NCBI GenBank assembly: GCA_030737835.1
Contig: JAUJYN010000024.1
Coordinates: 2,248,151 to 2,312,150, forward strand
Direction: 5' to 3'
Length of the DNA stretch: 64,000 nucleotides
Source of the DNA: Acorus gramineus
Taxonomy: Eukaryota; Streptophyta; Magnoliopsida; Acorales; Acoraceae
Part shown: piece after piece, positions 43,891-54,969 of the stretch
Layout: every line of letters starts with the position of its first letter
Numbering within the stretch: the first letter of the stretch is position 1
Translations under genes and position numbers: made by a program
The notes under the pieces: model-generated
The model's database searches: none
What the model saw: only the letters and a program-made list of their open reading frames with translations
What the model was told of the DNA's origin: nothing

Positions 43891-44774
43891 CGCCCTTGGC
43901 CCACCGGTAGTCTCTCCTCACTCCGTAGGTCGTTTGGCCACTCCCACGTTCAGCGCAGTCCTTCTACCAGATCAGGAGGCGCCTACTACTGGGAGCCCCT
44001 GCACGGGACAACCTGTCTAACGCTGAGGTAGTCTCTACACGGATCCAACGAAGGGAACAGAACAGCCTATCCATCGCATATGATCCACTCGGATCCGCAG
44101 ACAACACATCATAACAACACTACTGTTCTGAATTCCTCAGAACCCACCAGGGCGCATAACTACGATGCGGGGAACATGCATATGGTTATAATAGGGTGGA
44201 ATATCGTTGGGGAAAGAAACTCGGGAGGGCAGCGTGAGTTCCCATTATAGGACACCCCGACAACCAAACAAGGAACACGGTGTACCCTAACCCGGGTCTC
44301 ACCGCTGTCCTCGCAAGGCCCCTCCCCTATAATATTCACTATAACATGCAATTTAACAAATACTAGCATTTAATTTAATAAATAAACTAGTAGGGCACAT
44401 TCATCGGTCGGGCTTCCTAACATGGAACCAGGGGACATGCTGCATGGCTCATACACATATCCTAAGGGTGCAAGTCCCTAACATGCAAAGTCTAGGGTAA
44501 CATGCATTCTACAATTAAATCATGCTCGCATGATATACATACACATGCCAATATCTATCCATGGTGCCCCAGGAGAGGTCAGTATACGCCCAAGTGCGTA
44601 TAACGCCTCTCTACTGGGTTGGATTGTCCCACTCACCGGAAGTCCGGGTCGTCGCGCGACCGTCCGTCTAGATCTGCAAGACAGACATTCAATATGGTGA
44701 GAACAATGCATAACACTCTAAAATACCCCAAACACACAAAACCCACAACTAAACACCTAACACTCGGGCAAACG

Positions 44775-45130
44775 TGCATACGACCCGCACGCACGCTAAC
44801 CCGAGCACTCCGGCTACCACCCGCACGGCCGGCAACCACCCGCACGGTCGCTCAACCGCCCGGGTGCACCGCCGCGCCTCAGCCAACGCACCCCGCGCAC
44901 CGCCGAACCTCCCGGGTGCACCGCGCGCCCCCTGCGCTCAGCACCCCCGCTCGCCCAGCACGCCCAACGCCTGCAGCACCACCCGAGCGCACGCCGCGCG
45001 CACGCCTGCGCGCACGCACCAGCGCGCCCGGCCACCTAGTGCCCCACGCTGCTGCGCCTGCTGCCAGCGCTCCCGGGACAGCCACCCCACCCCTACCCGA
45101 GCACCCACTCACCACCACCGGCCACCCACG
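44775..45130. other. CpG-dense block in solo LTR A2
   Basis: C-rich on the + strand, with CGCGC, GCACGCC and CACCGCCG words. It is a shorter counterpart of 4060-5100. Open frames here are compositional. Confidence 0.8.
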
Positions 45131-46043
45131 GCCTCCAACCACCACCCCAGCCCTCCGATGGCCACCCACCGCCTCCGACCACCACCCAACCTCATTTCCC
45201 ACCTCCTAACATCCATCTAAACAAGAAAAGAGGGGAAAATAGGGCTTACCAAGGGAGGAAGGGAAGTCCGGACGCTCTCCGCGCGCCGAAACCTTTCCCC
45301 AAGGGCTTCCACCGCCCGGATCTCACTCGACCTTCGAAACAGCCCCGATCAGAGGAGAAGAGAGGGTGGATGGGGAGGCTAGGATCGCCGAAATCGGGAT
45401 TTAAAGACACTGGGGTGTAGATCGGGACCCGATCTACAATTCTTGTGCTTTAGGTTTTAAGCTTTGAGGGCTTTAAGGGCTTCAAATGGGAGAAAAAGAG
45501 AGAGGGAGGAGAGAGAGAGATTTGGTAGGGATGATGAATAGTGACATAAGATATTTTCTCACCCACTATTTATACCAAGTCACTTAAAAACCCAGATACG
45601 CCCCGGAACTGTGAAATTTTGGGAACGTTACCGGAATTCGATGAAATCTTCGTGAGAGGTCTAAAATGGCACCAGGACACCAAATATACAGTTAGATTTC
45701 CAATCGGAGTCCTCTAGCTCAGGACGATAGCTAACAGTCCAAAAATTAGCGGTGGTACCGATCGAAAACCGAAAAAAACGAAAAACTGCCAGAACGCTCT
45801 AACGGTTACCAGCAGACTAAAAGTGACATATATATAACGCGTTTGCGATTGCAGGAAGTTACGTTTACAATCGTGCAACCAAACAGTTTTACTGTAGCAG
45901 CTTCTTACACACAGATTTTAGGCAAATAATGCCCAAAAGATGCGATTTCAGAAAGCTAAGAAAGTGAGCTTCCTGCAGAATCAGTTTTGTAATCGCAGAT
46001 TTCTGTAGAATCAGTTTTACAATCGCGCAACCAAACGCACCCT

Positions 46044-47938
46044 ATATCTTGTTTGATTTTCGGATGGTTTGTCTATATATTATACGAAAATAGAAGAAAT
46101 TATATGGTTTTTGTCTAGGTTTTACGCATTTATTTGTTTGGGATAAATGTGTAGCTTGTGTGCTTGTCTAGTTTATTAAAATATAATTATAGTTTTTAGC
46201 GATAAACATGTATAAATTAGACCTACCTCCCTCATTTAAAACTGCCAAAATTTAGTTCAACTTATTAGAGTTGTGGAGGGAAAATTCTGCATGGGTTCTA
46301 TGTATGACATATTCATTCATAAATGGGTCAATGGGCAGCCTGATCCGCCTAAATGATCCTAGGAGGATTGGATCTGCTTCTCGAGTAGAAGAGCCCGTAC
46401 GGCCTTCCAAGGAGTGGACACTGACCAGACAAGTTAGGACATGAGGTGCCCAAAGGCTAGTTAAGAGTTCGATCCCCTAGGACAATGCTACAAAGGCTCT
46501 CCTCCGACCCGGGCAATCTGACCCTGACCTGAGCATAGATGCAGACAATTAGGACCCACTTTATTAAGCACAGCTCTCAAGGCGCGTGCTTAGCCCGACT
46601 AGTGGCTATAATTCATATGGCTATTAAAATTGTTTGATTAATATATTTTAAATGAAGATTTTCTTTGTCCCTGGTCAATAAATGATACATAGAAAAATTC
46701 AAGTTAGCTTTTATAAGCAAAACAATTAGGTGTTTACTAAATCACAACTCTTATTTCAATTTTAATCATTCATAGAAATTAGAGCGCTAACATTTGCAGC
46801 CCGATACACTATGATAGCGCAATATATACTACGCTATCATAGTGTATAGCTTCTGTCATAGTATATGACATGATTTGTTTTTTCAACTAAAAAAAATACG
46901 CTATTGTATTTCAGTACATACATCATTTCATATAATAGCATACACTTCAAAGGGAAAGTGTATGATAAAAAAAAAGGTATGAACTGCAATTAGGGCTACA
47001 ATGGGGGTTGAGTGTATCTTTTTCCTAAAAATTAAGCTTAAACATCCACCCCCGACCCATTTATTATGCCTAGGGGAAAAACGATGCCAAGACGAATGAA
47101 AGCCTAGGTCTAGATAGAATGCCTAGTGGCCTAGTGCTACCCATTGTAACGCCCCAGGCTTACACAACAAAATATTGCACGCTTTGCCTTTGATTGGGCT
47201 CACAGCTTTAAAATATGTCTTGGCGTGTGAAATTTGTGTTCACGTATAAACATAACTATCTCCTCTTATTAGGAGTTGTGAAACTAAACACCTCACCTTC
47301 ACCTACCCATGGGCCTGTTGGGACTGTTGGGCCTCTTGGCTACCACGACCCACTATCCCCTCAACGGGCCAAGCGTCACAGGCGTTGTCTAGACGCCTAT
47401 GATGCCTCGCTATACTGAGAAAGTGTGAGAATATTACCTTGGGCTCACCGAAGTCCAATGTTTGACACTACGTTGTACATGTCATTAGGTCTGTCAACAG
47501 GTCGCATCCGGGTCAGGGTGGACCCGGACTCGAGACTCTCCTCCTCCTCTCCCATTCACCCTCGCTTGGAGCTCGAGCCATGAAACCCTCCCTCCACCAA
47601 GTCATCCTCCTACCCGTCCATGTCGTCCCCTTAGACTCGCGATGGTGATGAGAGGGGCAAAGTCGGACATGATGGGGCTTCTCTAGCTGGTTGACGAGCA
47701 AGACATCAACGACTTCATTACCGACGGCATCAACTCCCCTGCCGGGTCGCTTAGGTCAGCCCACTCTCTCGCCTCTCGAAATCTAGGGTTTTGTTTAGAT
47801 GATGTTTATTGATTGTGTTTTGTTTTAGTTGATGAGAATTCATTGGAAATTGTGTTTCTCGTGTTCTTGGAGTTTTATTTTGGCAATTGGTAGTGAAAAA
47901 GGGGACCTTTTTAAGGTTTATATGGCTGCCTCTGATAT
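46044..47938. other. Intergenic DNA with retrotransposon-like fragments
   Basis: No intact gene. At 47153 a sequence beginning TGTAACGCCCCAGG looks like the start of an LTR but has no matching end. About 46780-47000 resembles an AT-rich repeat also seen near 14480. A TAGGTCTGTCAACAGGTC motif at 47489 resembles a hAT-type end; its counterpart-like sequence lies near 54715. Confidence 0.4.
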
Positions 47939-49074
47939 TATATTCTAGGGTCTGACTATTTGCACCTCTCTTTTTACAACACACATCCTTGTCTTTATAT
48001 ACCCCACCCAAAGAAGTTGAGTGCTTTAAACACCCGAAGTAAATGGATCTTTAGGAGGAGGAGGAGAAGGAAGGCTGTGGTAGAGGGCGGGGCTGGCTCG
48101 GGTGGAGAAGAGCGCCTTCGAGAAGATACACCGGCAGTCCTCGACATCCACGGAGATCCGAGAAGGCGGAGAGGCGGTGAGGAGAGTCGCCCTATCAAAA
48201 TCAATGTCGGGCCGATGTGGGGTTTTCGAGGCGAGTCCATGGAAGTAGTGGTCATGGAGGGAGTGGTGGGCGTAGGCGGAGACGAGGCAGACCAAGAGAC
48301 GAGGTTGGTGGGATGGAATTGAAGATGTGAACAAGTTGTCCTTCTTCTGCATGCATAGACACTACCAGTGTCGACGGTTTCACATTTCGTAGACATTCCA
48401 TGTGTCAATCCTTTCAGGAAAAAAAAAATTTAACATTTCATTTATCCCTCTAAATCTCCACAAAAAAATAACAAATTGGTTGTCTCCCTCACCTCTCTTT
48501 ATGGTAATAGCTCATGTTGTCACGCCCCAGGGCGGCCGTCCCCGGGACGCGGCAAGTGTATACATGATATCAGCAGTCTATACAGGAGATCAATAAAATA
48601 CTCTAAACAACACCACAACTGACAACACAGACGAAAGCAGGGCTGACATAATATATACACAGATAGCGGAAGCTAAAAGACTGAGTTTGTAATTCAAAAA
48701 CATACTACAGACTCGATACATAATCAACTGTCCTGTGAGAGCCAATATACACAAAAACATCCAAATACAACCCAAACAGAGTGCCCAAGCACGGAAATAT
48801 ATACATAGAATAAAAAAGGATGCTGATGGCCTCTAAAACTCGTGGGACGTGGCACTACTCCACTACTAATGCAGTCGCTCGGGGAGCTCCTCCTTCAAGT
48901 CCGCCTCAGTAATCATTGGAGAAAAATATTATGCGAGGGGTGAGCCACACGCTCAGTGAATAGCACAACCCATGCATCACAATTTATATTAACCACAAAT
49001 AATCAAATCAAAAGCCTCAAAGTGGTAGGAACTACACAAATCCAGTGGGTCGCTACATTGCCGAACCACCACAC

Positions 49075-51277
49075 TGTAACGCCCCCGAATCAGCCACCCA
49101 TATTAGGCGAGAAAGACGGTGCGCTACGTGACATAAACCTCGAATCTCAGAGTAATCTAAGGAAATTAACCGTTATTCAACCAAGCATAATTAAATAATA
49201 ATTTAAACTACACTAATAACTTATTACTTAAGACATCACCAGGATCTATCAATAATTCATCCCAAGTTTGGATGATTACACACATAATAATTATTAAACG
49301 TAACAATCTCTACGGTTTTTGCTGATAGAGCTAAGGAAAGTCTACTACATGCCAAAGAAAAGCTTTATTCACCCTAATGAAAGCAAAGCTAGACGATAAA
49401 GGATGACGACCCAAACTTGATCTTGCTAACGCCTTCGAGATTCACAACGCTACTACTCGATCCTCAAATCTGAAAGGGGAAAAGGAGGGGTGAGCTACAA
49501 CACGCTCAGTGAATGGACCATCATCATCCCGTTAGTACATTTATATTCAAAATACCAATATCGTAATATGTCTACACTGACATGTAATATATCAAAAAAT
49601 AAATATACAACAAGGCCACCAAGACATGCAATAATATATATACACACGCACACAAATCCTATCCAACATGATGCATGCAACACCACGAACACGCATGTCC
49701 GTCTTCGCAGCACCTAGCTCGCGGGGCCTTTCACAGGCATGGCCACGTAGACATAGCCACAAAGACTTGGGTCCTACGTTCTCGGACCTGGCCACGTAGA
49801 CGTACGCCCACCTAGACGTTGGCCACCAAGACTGAGCCACCTAGACGGAATGGATGCATTGATAACCTATCATATCTTCAAAATTCACAAAAGAATAGAG
49901 CATGCAAAAATCTCAACACACCAATCAATTCATGATAAATATCTCAATAAAAGGCATGCTCATATTTTTATTTCGAAACTAGCAGTTATATTCCACAAAA
50001 TAGATGGTCCTAGCATGAATACATAATATATTCTTTTGAAACTACATATGAAACTCAAGTCCACTCACCTCCGATTCAACGACAATATGTGTGACACAAT
50101 ATCGGGCTAATCCGAATACGAAACTCCTGAAATAGAATAATAATTCTAATAAATAAAAATAAAAATAAATTGAAAAGCCATATTAAATAAACCTCCCATT
50201 TATTCTAACCCATTTATTCCAATAGCCCACACTGGACAATGGGCCTCTAGAACCCACTGGTTTATGAGCCAATCTGGTTGGGCCTAGAACCATTGCCCAA
50301 CAAAAACCAAAATTTCAGAACACCTAAAGCCAAAGACCCACTGGTCCACGGGCCAGTCGGGTTGGGCCCAGGCCCACTGTCCAGAAAGGACCAACCCAAA
50401 CCCATATATTCCTTTCTTCCTCCTTCATCTTCTTCTCCTTCCTCCTTCATCTACCTCTTCTACCCAACCATGGAAACTTCAAACCCATCACCACAACCAT
50501 CACCCTTCCTCCTCCAGACCCACCGCCGGCCACCGATCGGAGGTCCGCCGGCCGGAGACCCGCCGGCGACTCAATCCTCTCTCTCTCTCTCTCTCTTTAA
50601 ACTTCTTTTCCTCTTCTCCTCCTCTTTCCAATACCCACATCTCTCTCTTCTCTCTCTTTCTCCCACACCCAAATACAAAAGATAATCAATCAAAAACATT
50701 CTTCCATAACACAATCACCCAAAACAAATAATAATTAATCATCTTCACAATCATAATAAATCTCTATTACAACCATCCAAATCTAAGATCTAAAACCCAA
50801 ATCTCATAACCACCATGAAAAGAAAAGAAAACTAAGAAGATCATGATCAAGAACCAAAAGAATAAAAGATTCAAGAGAGAAGGGATGAAGGAAACATACC
50901 TAGATTGACAATGACAATGCCTCAAAATCTCAACTCGAATTAGGGTTAATGGGGAAGGTAATAGGGGTATTTAAAGGGGTTAATTTGAAATCAAAATCTC
51001 TTAAAATCTGGGCTGTTAAAATTTCTGATATGGAAAATCGGAGGGACAATTTCGGATAGGTCCAGACAGAAATTGAAATTTGCAAACAGGTCCTTCCCTG
51101 CTAACCTAAAATCTAATAATTACAACTGGGTCCCCAGATCCAATTAACATGCTAACAACCTCTATTAAAGCCCATTGAAAATAAAATACCAACCTTTTGA
51201 CCTAAACAACTGTACAAAATAATAAATTATTATTTCTCTCAATATATAATTATATATTAAAATATGCAGTTGTTACA
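49075..51277. mobile_element. Solo LTR (family C), 2.2 kb, nested in solo LTR A3
   Basis: It begins TGTAACGCCCCCG and ends GCAGTTGTTACA, with a perfect 6-bp terminal inversion (TGTAAC/GTTACA). Perfect 5-bp duplications CACAC flank it at 49070-49074 and 51278-51282, inside the CCCTCA minisatellite of the host LTR. It carries the shared GAGGGGTGAGC...GCTCAGTGA block at 49485-49512 and a short GCCACNTAGAC-like tandem array at about 49740-49850. No retrotransposon genes. Confidence 0.88.
49740..49850. repeat. GCCACGTAGAC-like short tandem array
   Basis: About six or seven imperfect copies of GCCAC(G/C/A)(T/A)AGAC separated by short variable spacers, inside solo LTR C. Confidence 0.7.
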
Positions 51278-51282
51278 CACAC

Positions 51283-51440
51283 CCTCACCCCTCAATAGGT
51301 GACATAGGATATTGGGACTTACTAGGCTGATAATCATCCTTACACAAATCCAGTGGGTCGCTACATCATCGACTCACCACACCTCACCCTCACCCCTCAA
51401 TATGGTGACATAGGATATTGGGACTGACTAGGCTGTTGGT
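51283..51440. repeat. CCCTCA-rich minisatellite, right part, in solo LTR A3
   Basis: Two units with CACCCTCACCCCTCAATA, GTGACATAGGATATTGGGACT-like ends. The left part is at about 49035-49074; the nested LTR splits the array. Confidence 0.75.
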
Positions 51441-52294
51441 CACCCTTGGTCCACCGATAGTCTCTCCTCCACTCCGTAGGCCGCTTGGCCACTCCCACAT
51501 TCAGCACAGTCCGTCCCAAATCAGGAGGTGCCTACTGATGGGAGCCCTCTCACGGGACGGCCTTTCTAACGCTGAGGCAGTCTCTACACGGATCCAACGA
51601 AGGGAACAGAACAGCCTATCCATACGCATATGATCCACTCGGATCCGCCGACAACACATCTCAACAACTCTAATGTCATGAATTCTTCAGAATTCCTCCA
51701 GGGCGCATAACCAAGATGCGGGGAACATATATGATAATAATAAGGAAAAGAAGTCTTGGGAGGACAACCTGAGGTCCCGATATAGGACATCCCGACAACC
51801 AAACAAGGAACACGGAGTACCCTAGCCCGGGTCTCAATGTTAACCTCGCAAGGCCCCTCCCTATAATTATCAAAGGCATGCTAATAATAGACATATGCTC
51901 GCATTTAATTTAAATAAATTAAACTAAATGGGAACATGCATCGGTCGGGGCTTTCCTAGCATGAAAACATGGTGACAGGATGCATGGCTCTTACACATAT
52001 CCTAAGGGTGCAAGTCCCTAACATACAAGGTCTAGGGTGGCATGCATACTACATATTAATCATGCTTGCATGGATTACACGTTAATATTAAACTATGGTG
52101 CCCCAGGGGAGGACGGTACACGCCCAAGTGCATATAGCGCCTCCCTACTGGATTGGGTTGTCCCACTCACCAATAACCGGGTCGTCGCGCGACCGTCCGT
52201 CAAGATCTGCAAGACAGGGTAATCAACTTGGTGAGTAAAATACACAAATATACCAAAAATACACTAAAAATACACAACACTCGGGCAAACGTAC

Positions 52295-52830
52295 ATACGG
52301 CCCGTACGCACGCGAGCCCGAGCACCCCGGCTCACTCCCAAACCCCCGAGCAGCCATACGCACGGCCACCCACCCCGGGCGCACAGCCGAGCCCCGGCCC
52401 GCGCGCCCAGACACACTGCCGAGCCCAACCTGCATGCCCGAACACCCTGTCGAAACCCCCTGGGTGCACCGCGCGCTCCCTGCGCCCCAGCGCTGCGACT
52501 CGCGCGCACACCCGCACGCCTTGCACCCCAGCGCAGCACCTCGCGCACACCCTGCGCGCACAACCAGCTCGCCTCACCGCGCGCGCACAGCACGCCCTGC
52601 GCCTCTGCGCAGCGCTCCACGCGTACGCCCCCGCACGGCGCCCTGCGCGCAGCACCCGCACGCGGCTCCGCGCGCGCAGCACGCACTGCACCTCTGCGCA
52701 GCGCTCCGCGCGCATGCCCGTGCGCCCGCCCGCGCTGCTCTGCCAGCAGGCCCGACAGCGCCTAGCCCTGCGCCTGCCTGCGCTGCCCTGCCTGCCTGCC
52801 AGTCTACCCGGGACAGCCCTACCACCTCCC
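52295..52830. other. CpG-dense block in solo LTR A3
   Basis: C-rich on the + strand, with GCGCGC, GCACGCC and CTGCGC words. It is the counterpart of 4060-5100 and 44775-45130. Open frames here are compositional. Confidence 0.8.
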
Positions 52831-53717
52831 CGACGGCCACCAACCGCCACCAACCGCCGCCAATAGCCACCAACCGCCATTCACACCCAAAAACACCCTC
52901 CTAACATGCATCTAAACAAGAAAGGAAGGAAAGAAGGCTTACCCTTGGAGAGGAAAGGAAGGGAAGGGGATCGGGAGCTCTTCGTGCACCAAAACACCTC
53001 CTCCAAGGCCACCACCACAAAGATCTCTACCTAGCCCAAGAGGGGCTGAAATCAGAGGAGAAAAGAGGGTATGAGAGGGGGTCATACATGAGGAAACTTG
53101 GAAAAGAAACCATAGGAAGATAGATCAGGTCAATACCTATCCTTTCTCTTCTTTGTGTTTTTGATTTCAAGCACTCTAGCTAGCTCAAATGGTGGAAAAA
53201 GAGAGAGGGTTGAGTGGAGAAGATGATGAATAGTGGGGTGGCACTATGCATGGGCGCCCACTTTATGTTCTCTCACACACACACCACACACACTCACATC
53301 CACTTGAATTAGAATTAGGTTAATCTAGATTAATTAGGGTTTAAGTGCACTTTGACTTGGGTCAACCCAACCACACAAGAAAACAAAAGGGGTTGACCAA
53401 GTCAAAGTCAACATTTGACCAAGTCAAGTCTCCCAATGACTTCTCGCTCGGTCAAAACCCGGATACGCCCCGGAACTGCGAAATTCTGAAACGTTACCGG
53501 AATTTGATGAAATTTTCGTGAGTGACTTGAAATGGCACCAGGACACATAATATGCAGTTAGATTTTCAATCGGAGTCCTCAAACTCAGGATGATAGCTAA
53601 CAGTCCAAAATTTTAGCGGTTCCGATCGAAAAACGAAAAAACTCAAAAACTGCCAGAATGCTCCAATGGTTACCAGAAGGCTAAAAGTGACACATATATA
53701 ACACATGTCCCCTCAAA

Positions 53718-53900
53718 AAATCACTTAGCTTTGTTTCTAAGACCTCGTCGACTGATCCAGTGTCTACAAAAGCTAACTCTATCGACAGTTCTAGTGTCTA
53801 CAAAGTCCAGAAATCACTTGGCTTTGTTTGTGAGATCTTGTCGACAGATACAGTGTCTACAAAATCTGACTTTATCGACAGTTCAAGTGTCTATGGATAC
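53718..53900. repeat. Tandem duplication, period 93 bp, inside the Mutator-like element
   Basis: AAATCACTTAGCTTTGTTT at 53718 recurs as AAATCACTTGGCTTTGTTT at 53811. Each unit holds TCGAC(T/A)GAT(C/A)CAGTGTCTAC and TATCGACAGTTC. Two units are present. Confidence 0.85.
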
Positions 53901-54212
53901 ATAAAACAATAAAATATATACTAAACACATAAAACATTTTCATATATACAAAAATCCAATAAGAAGCTGTCCCCCACCAACGAAAACCATACCAACAATG
54001 GCGGCGGAGGATCGGTCCCCGCAAAGTCCGCCGAGTCCGCCTCCTCCATCACCCTCACCGCAAACCCTACCTCTACCACTGATCCCACCCCCTTTGCTGC
54101 CTCCTCCTCCTCACCACCGCCTCCCCTCCCGACTCCGCCCCAGCCCCCGCCCTTTGCGGCTCTACCCACCTAACACTCCTCCCTCTCCCTACCTAAGCAC
54201 ACCCAACACACC

Positions 54213-54255
54213 CCCAACATAAATGGATCTTGTAAAAAGATCCATTTATGTTGGG
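54213..54255. other. Perfect short inverted repeat near the right end of the Mutator-like element
   Basis: Arms CCCAACATAAATGGATCTT (54213-54231) and AAGATCCATTTATGTTGGG (54237-54255) are exact complements with a 5-base loop. Confidence 0.9.
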
Positions 54256-54307
54256 TGTGGATGGGAAAAAAAAAGAAGGGGTGCAAATAGCCCCACCCTA
54301 TATTCTA

Positions 54308-54969
54308 TGAATCAGAAGGTGTGAATCAGCATGATTATTATCATCAATGGTGCAATTATCATTGTTCCATAATTTGATTTGTCACCTTGACATCCATATT
54401 AACATGGATGTATAGTGATGATTGACCATGTCTATGTTGGAAACCTCATATATGATGTGCATCAATACAAATTTCGTTGTGTGTGTGTATATATTCAGTA
54501 CATTAATAACATTTTGGTTGTGTGTGTATATATTCATTACATTAATAAAAAATTGATTGTGTGTGTCTGTACATAGTTAGGTCTCGAGTCCATAGGATCA
54601 GGTCAGGGTAGACCGAAACCCGATCTGTTTGTATGTTCAGGTCCATCGGATCAGATATATTACACGTGCAATTAGATCCGGGTATAATCAGATCTAGGTC
54701 TAGACCTAACCCGCTGACAGACCTACCTGCGGTGGAACACATACACAAATCGAATTTTCATAGCTGCGTTGATAACCCAAGTTACCCTTGCTAACGCCAT
54801 ATATGAGACTGAAACGTGAATGTGAGTGTTCCTCAATCCTCACTATACAATGGCAATTAAAATCCGCACTTTTTGAAAGAGGTTCCTATGGCATAAATAT
54901 ATGAAAATCAAACCCCTATTGACATTATTTTTAAGTTCGTCTCTCTCTCTCACTCTCTCGAATCCATCA
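54308..54969. other. Upstream region of the mS38-like gene
   Basis: It contains a tandem array at about 54475-54570 with a unit near 41 bp (TTGTGTGTGTATATATTCA...CATTAATAA, two full units plus part). At 54560-54730 there is GGTCTAGACCTAACCCG-rich sequence, possibly the end of a hAT-like repeat. The Mutator-like insertion ends about 670 bp before the ATG, so this is probably the native proximal promoter. No clear TATA box was picked. Confidence 0.4.

Larger units (their letters stand above)
42997..45838. mobile_element. Solo LTR (family A), 2.8 kb, inside a MITE
   Basis: It starts TGTCACGCCCCGGG and ends GACATATATATAAC, and aligns along its length with 2365-5811 through shared blocks. The last A of the ACA terminus seems lost. 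Flanks GCGAT (42992-42996) and GCGTT (45839-45843) are a possible 5-bp duplication with one mismatch. It contains a four-unit CCCTCA minisatellite (43537-43890), a CpG-rich block (44775-45130), and on the minus strand TATAAATA followed by a CT-rich stretch (about 45575 down to 45490). No internal genes. Confidence 0.8.
42962..46043. mobile_element. MITE with GTTTGGTT termini, split by a solo LTR
   Basis: The left part starts CAGGGTGTGTTTGGTTACGC; the right part ends GCGCAACCAAACGCACCCTA, an inverted match. The outer pieces (42962-42996 and 45839-46043) add up to about 240 bp. The rest is the solo LTR at 42997-45838. Superfamily (PIF/Harbinger or hAT) is uncertain because no clear target duplication was found. 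Confidence 0.6.
48518..53703. mobile_element. Solo LTR (family A) with a second solo LTR inside
   Basis: It begins TGTCACGCCCCAGGGC and ends CACATATATAACA. Perfect 5-bp duplications CATGT lie at 48513-48517 and 53704-53708. It aligns with 2365-5811. Minus the nested LTR (49075-51277) and its duplication it is about 2978 bp. It includes a CpG-rich block (52295-52830) and the split CCCTCA minisatellite. No internal retrotransposon genes. Confidence 0.88.
47948..54298. mobile_element. Mutator-like element carrying GC-rich sequence, interrupted by nested solo LTRs
   Basis: It is bounded by the perfect 9-bp duplication TATATTCTA at 47939-47947 and 54299-54307. The ends are inverted: GGGTCTGACTATTTGCACC at the left, GGGTGCAAATAGCCCCACCC at the right. 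Removing the solo LTR at 48518-53703 and one 5-bp duplication leaves about 1160 bp. Inside, GC-rich stretches at 48050-48310 and 53995-54180 lie next to AAATGGATCTT near both ends. GC-rich, gene-like content between Mutator ends suggests a Pack-MULE, but the donor gene is not recognised. Confidence 0.8.

Noticed and set aside
44619-45220. Long open frames (about 196 and 148 codons) in solo LTR A2
   Set aside because: Same compositional artefact as above; no domain or start context.
45490-45580. Minus-strand TATAAATA plus CT-rich stretch as proof of LTR orientation
   Set aside because: Suggestive only. Other LTRs of the family lack a clear copy, and the terminal sequence TGTCACGCC could equally be the 5' end in + orientation.
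47153-47487. A further LTR starting TGTAACGCCCCAGG
   Set aside because: No matching terminus or target duplication, and the conserved GAGGGGTGAGC block is missing at the expected distance. Mentioned only as a fragment.
47995-48408. Open frames on both strands in GC-rich DNA inside the Mutator-like element
   Set aside because: No domain is recognised and frames overlap on both strands. I keep only the idea of captured fragments.
52228-52904. Open frames up to 212 codons in solo LTR A3
   Set aside because: Same artefact; similar frames on both strands.
53998-54222. Proline-rich 74-codon frame MAAEDRSPQSPP...
   Set aside because: Low-complexity proline run within the Mutator-like element. A second frame through the same DNA is equally open, so coding status cannot be supported.
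47489-54725. A single hAT element with ends TAGGTCTGTCAACAG and CTGACAGACCTA
   Set aside because: Flanking sequences do not match as an 8-bp duplication, and these ends straddle the well-supported Mutator-like element. Probably two separate fragments.
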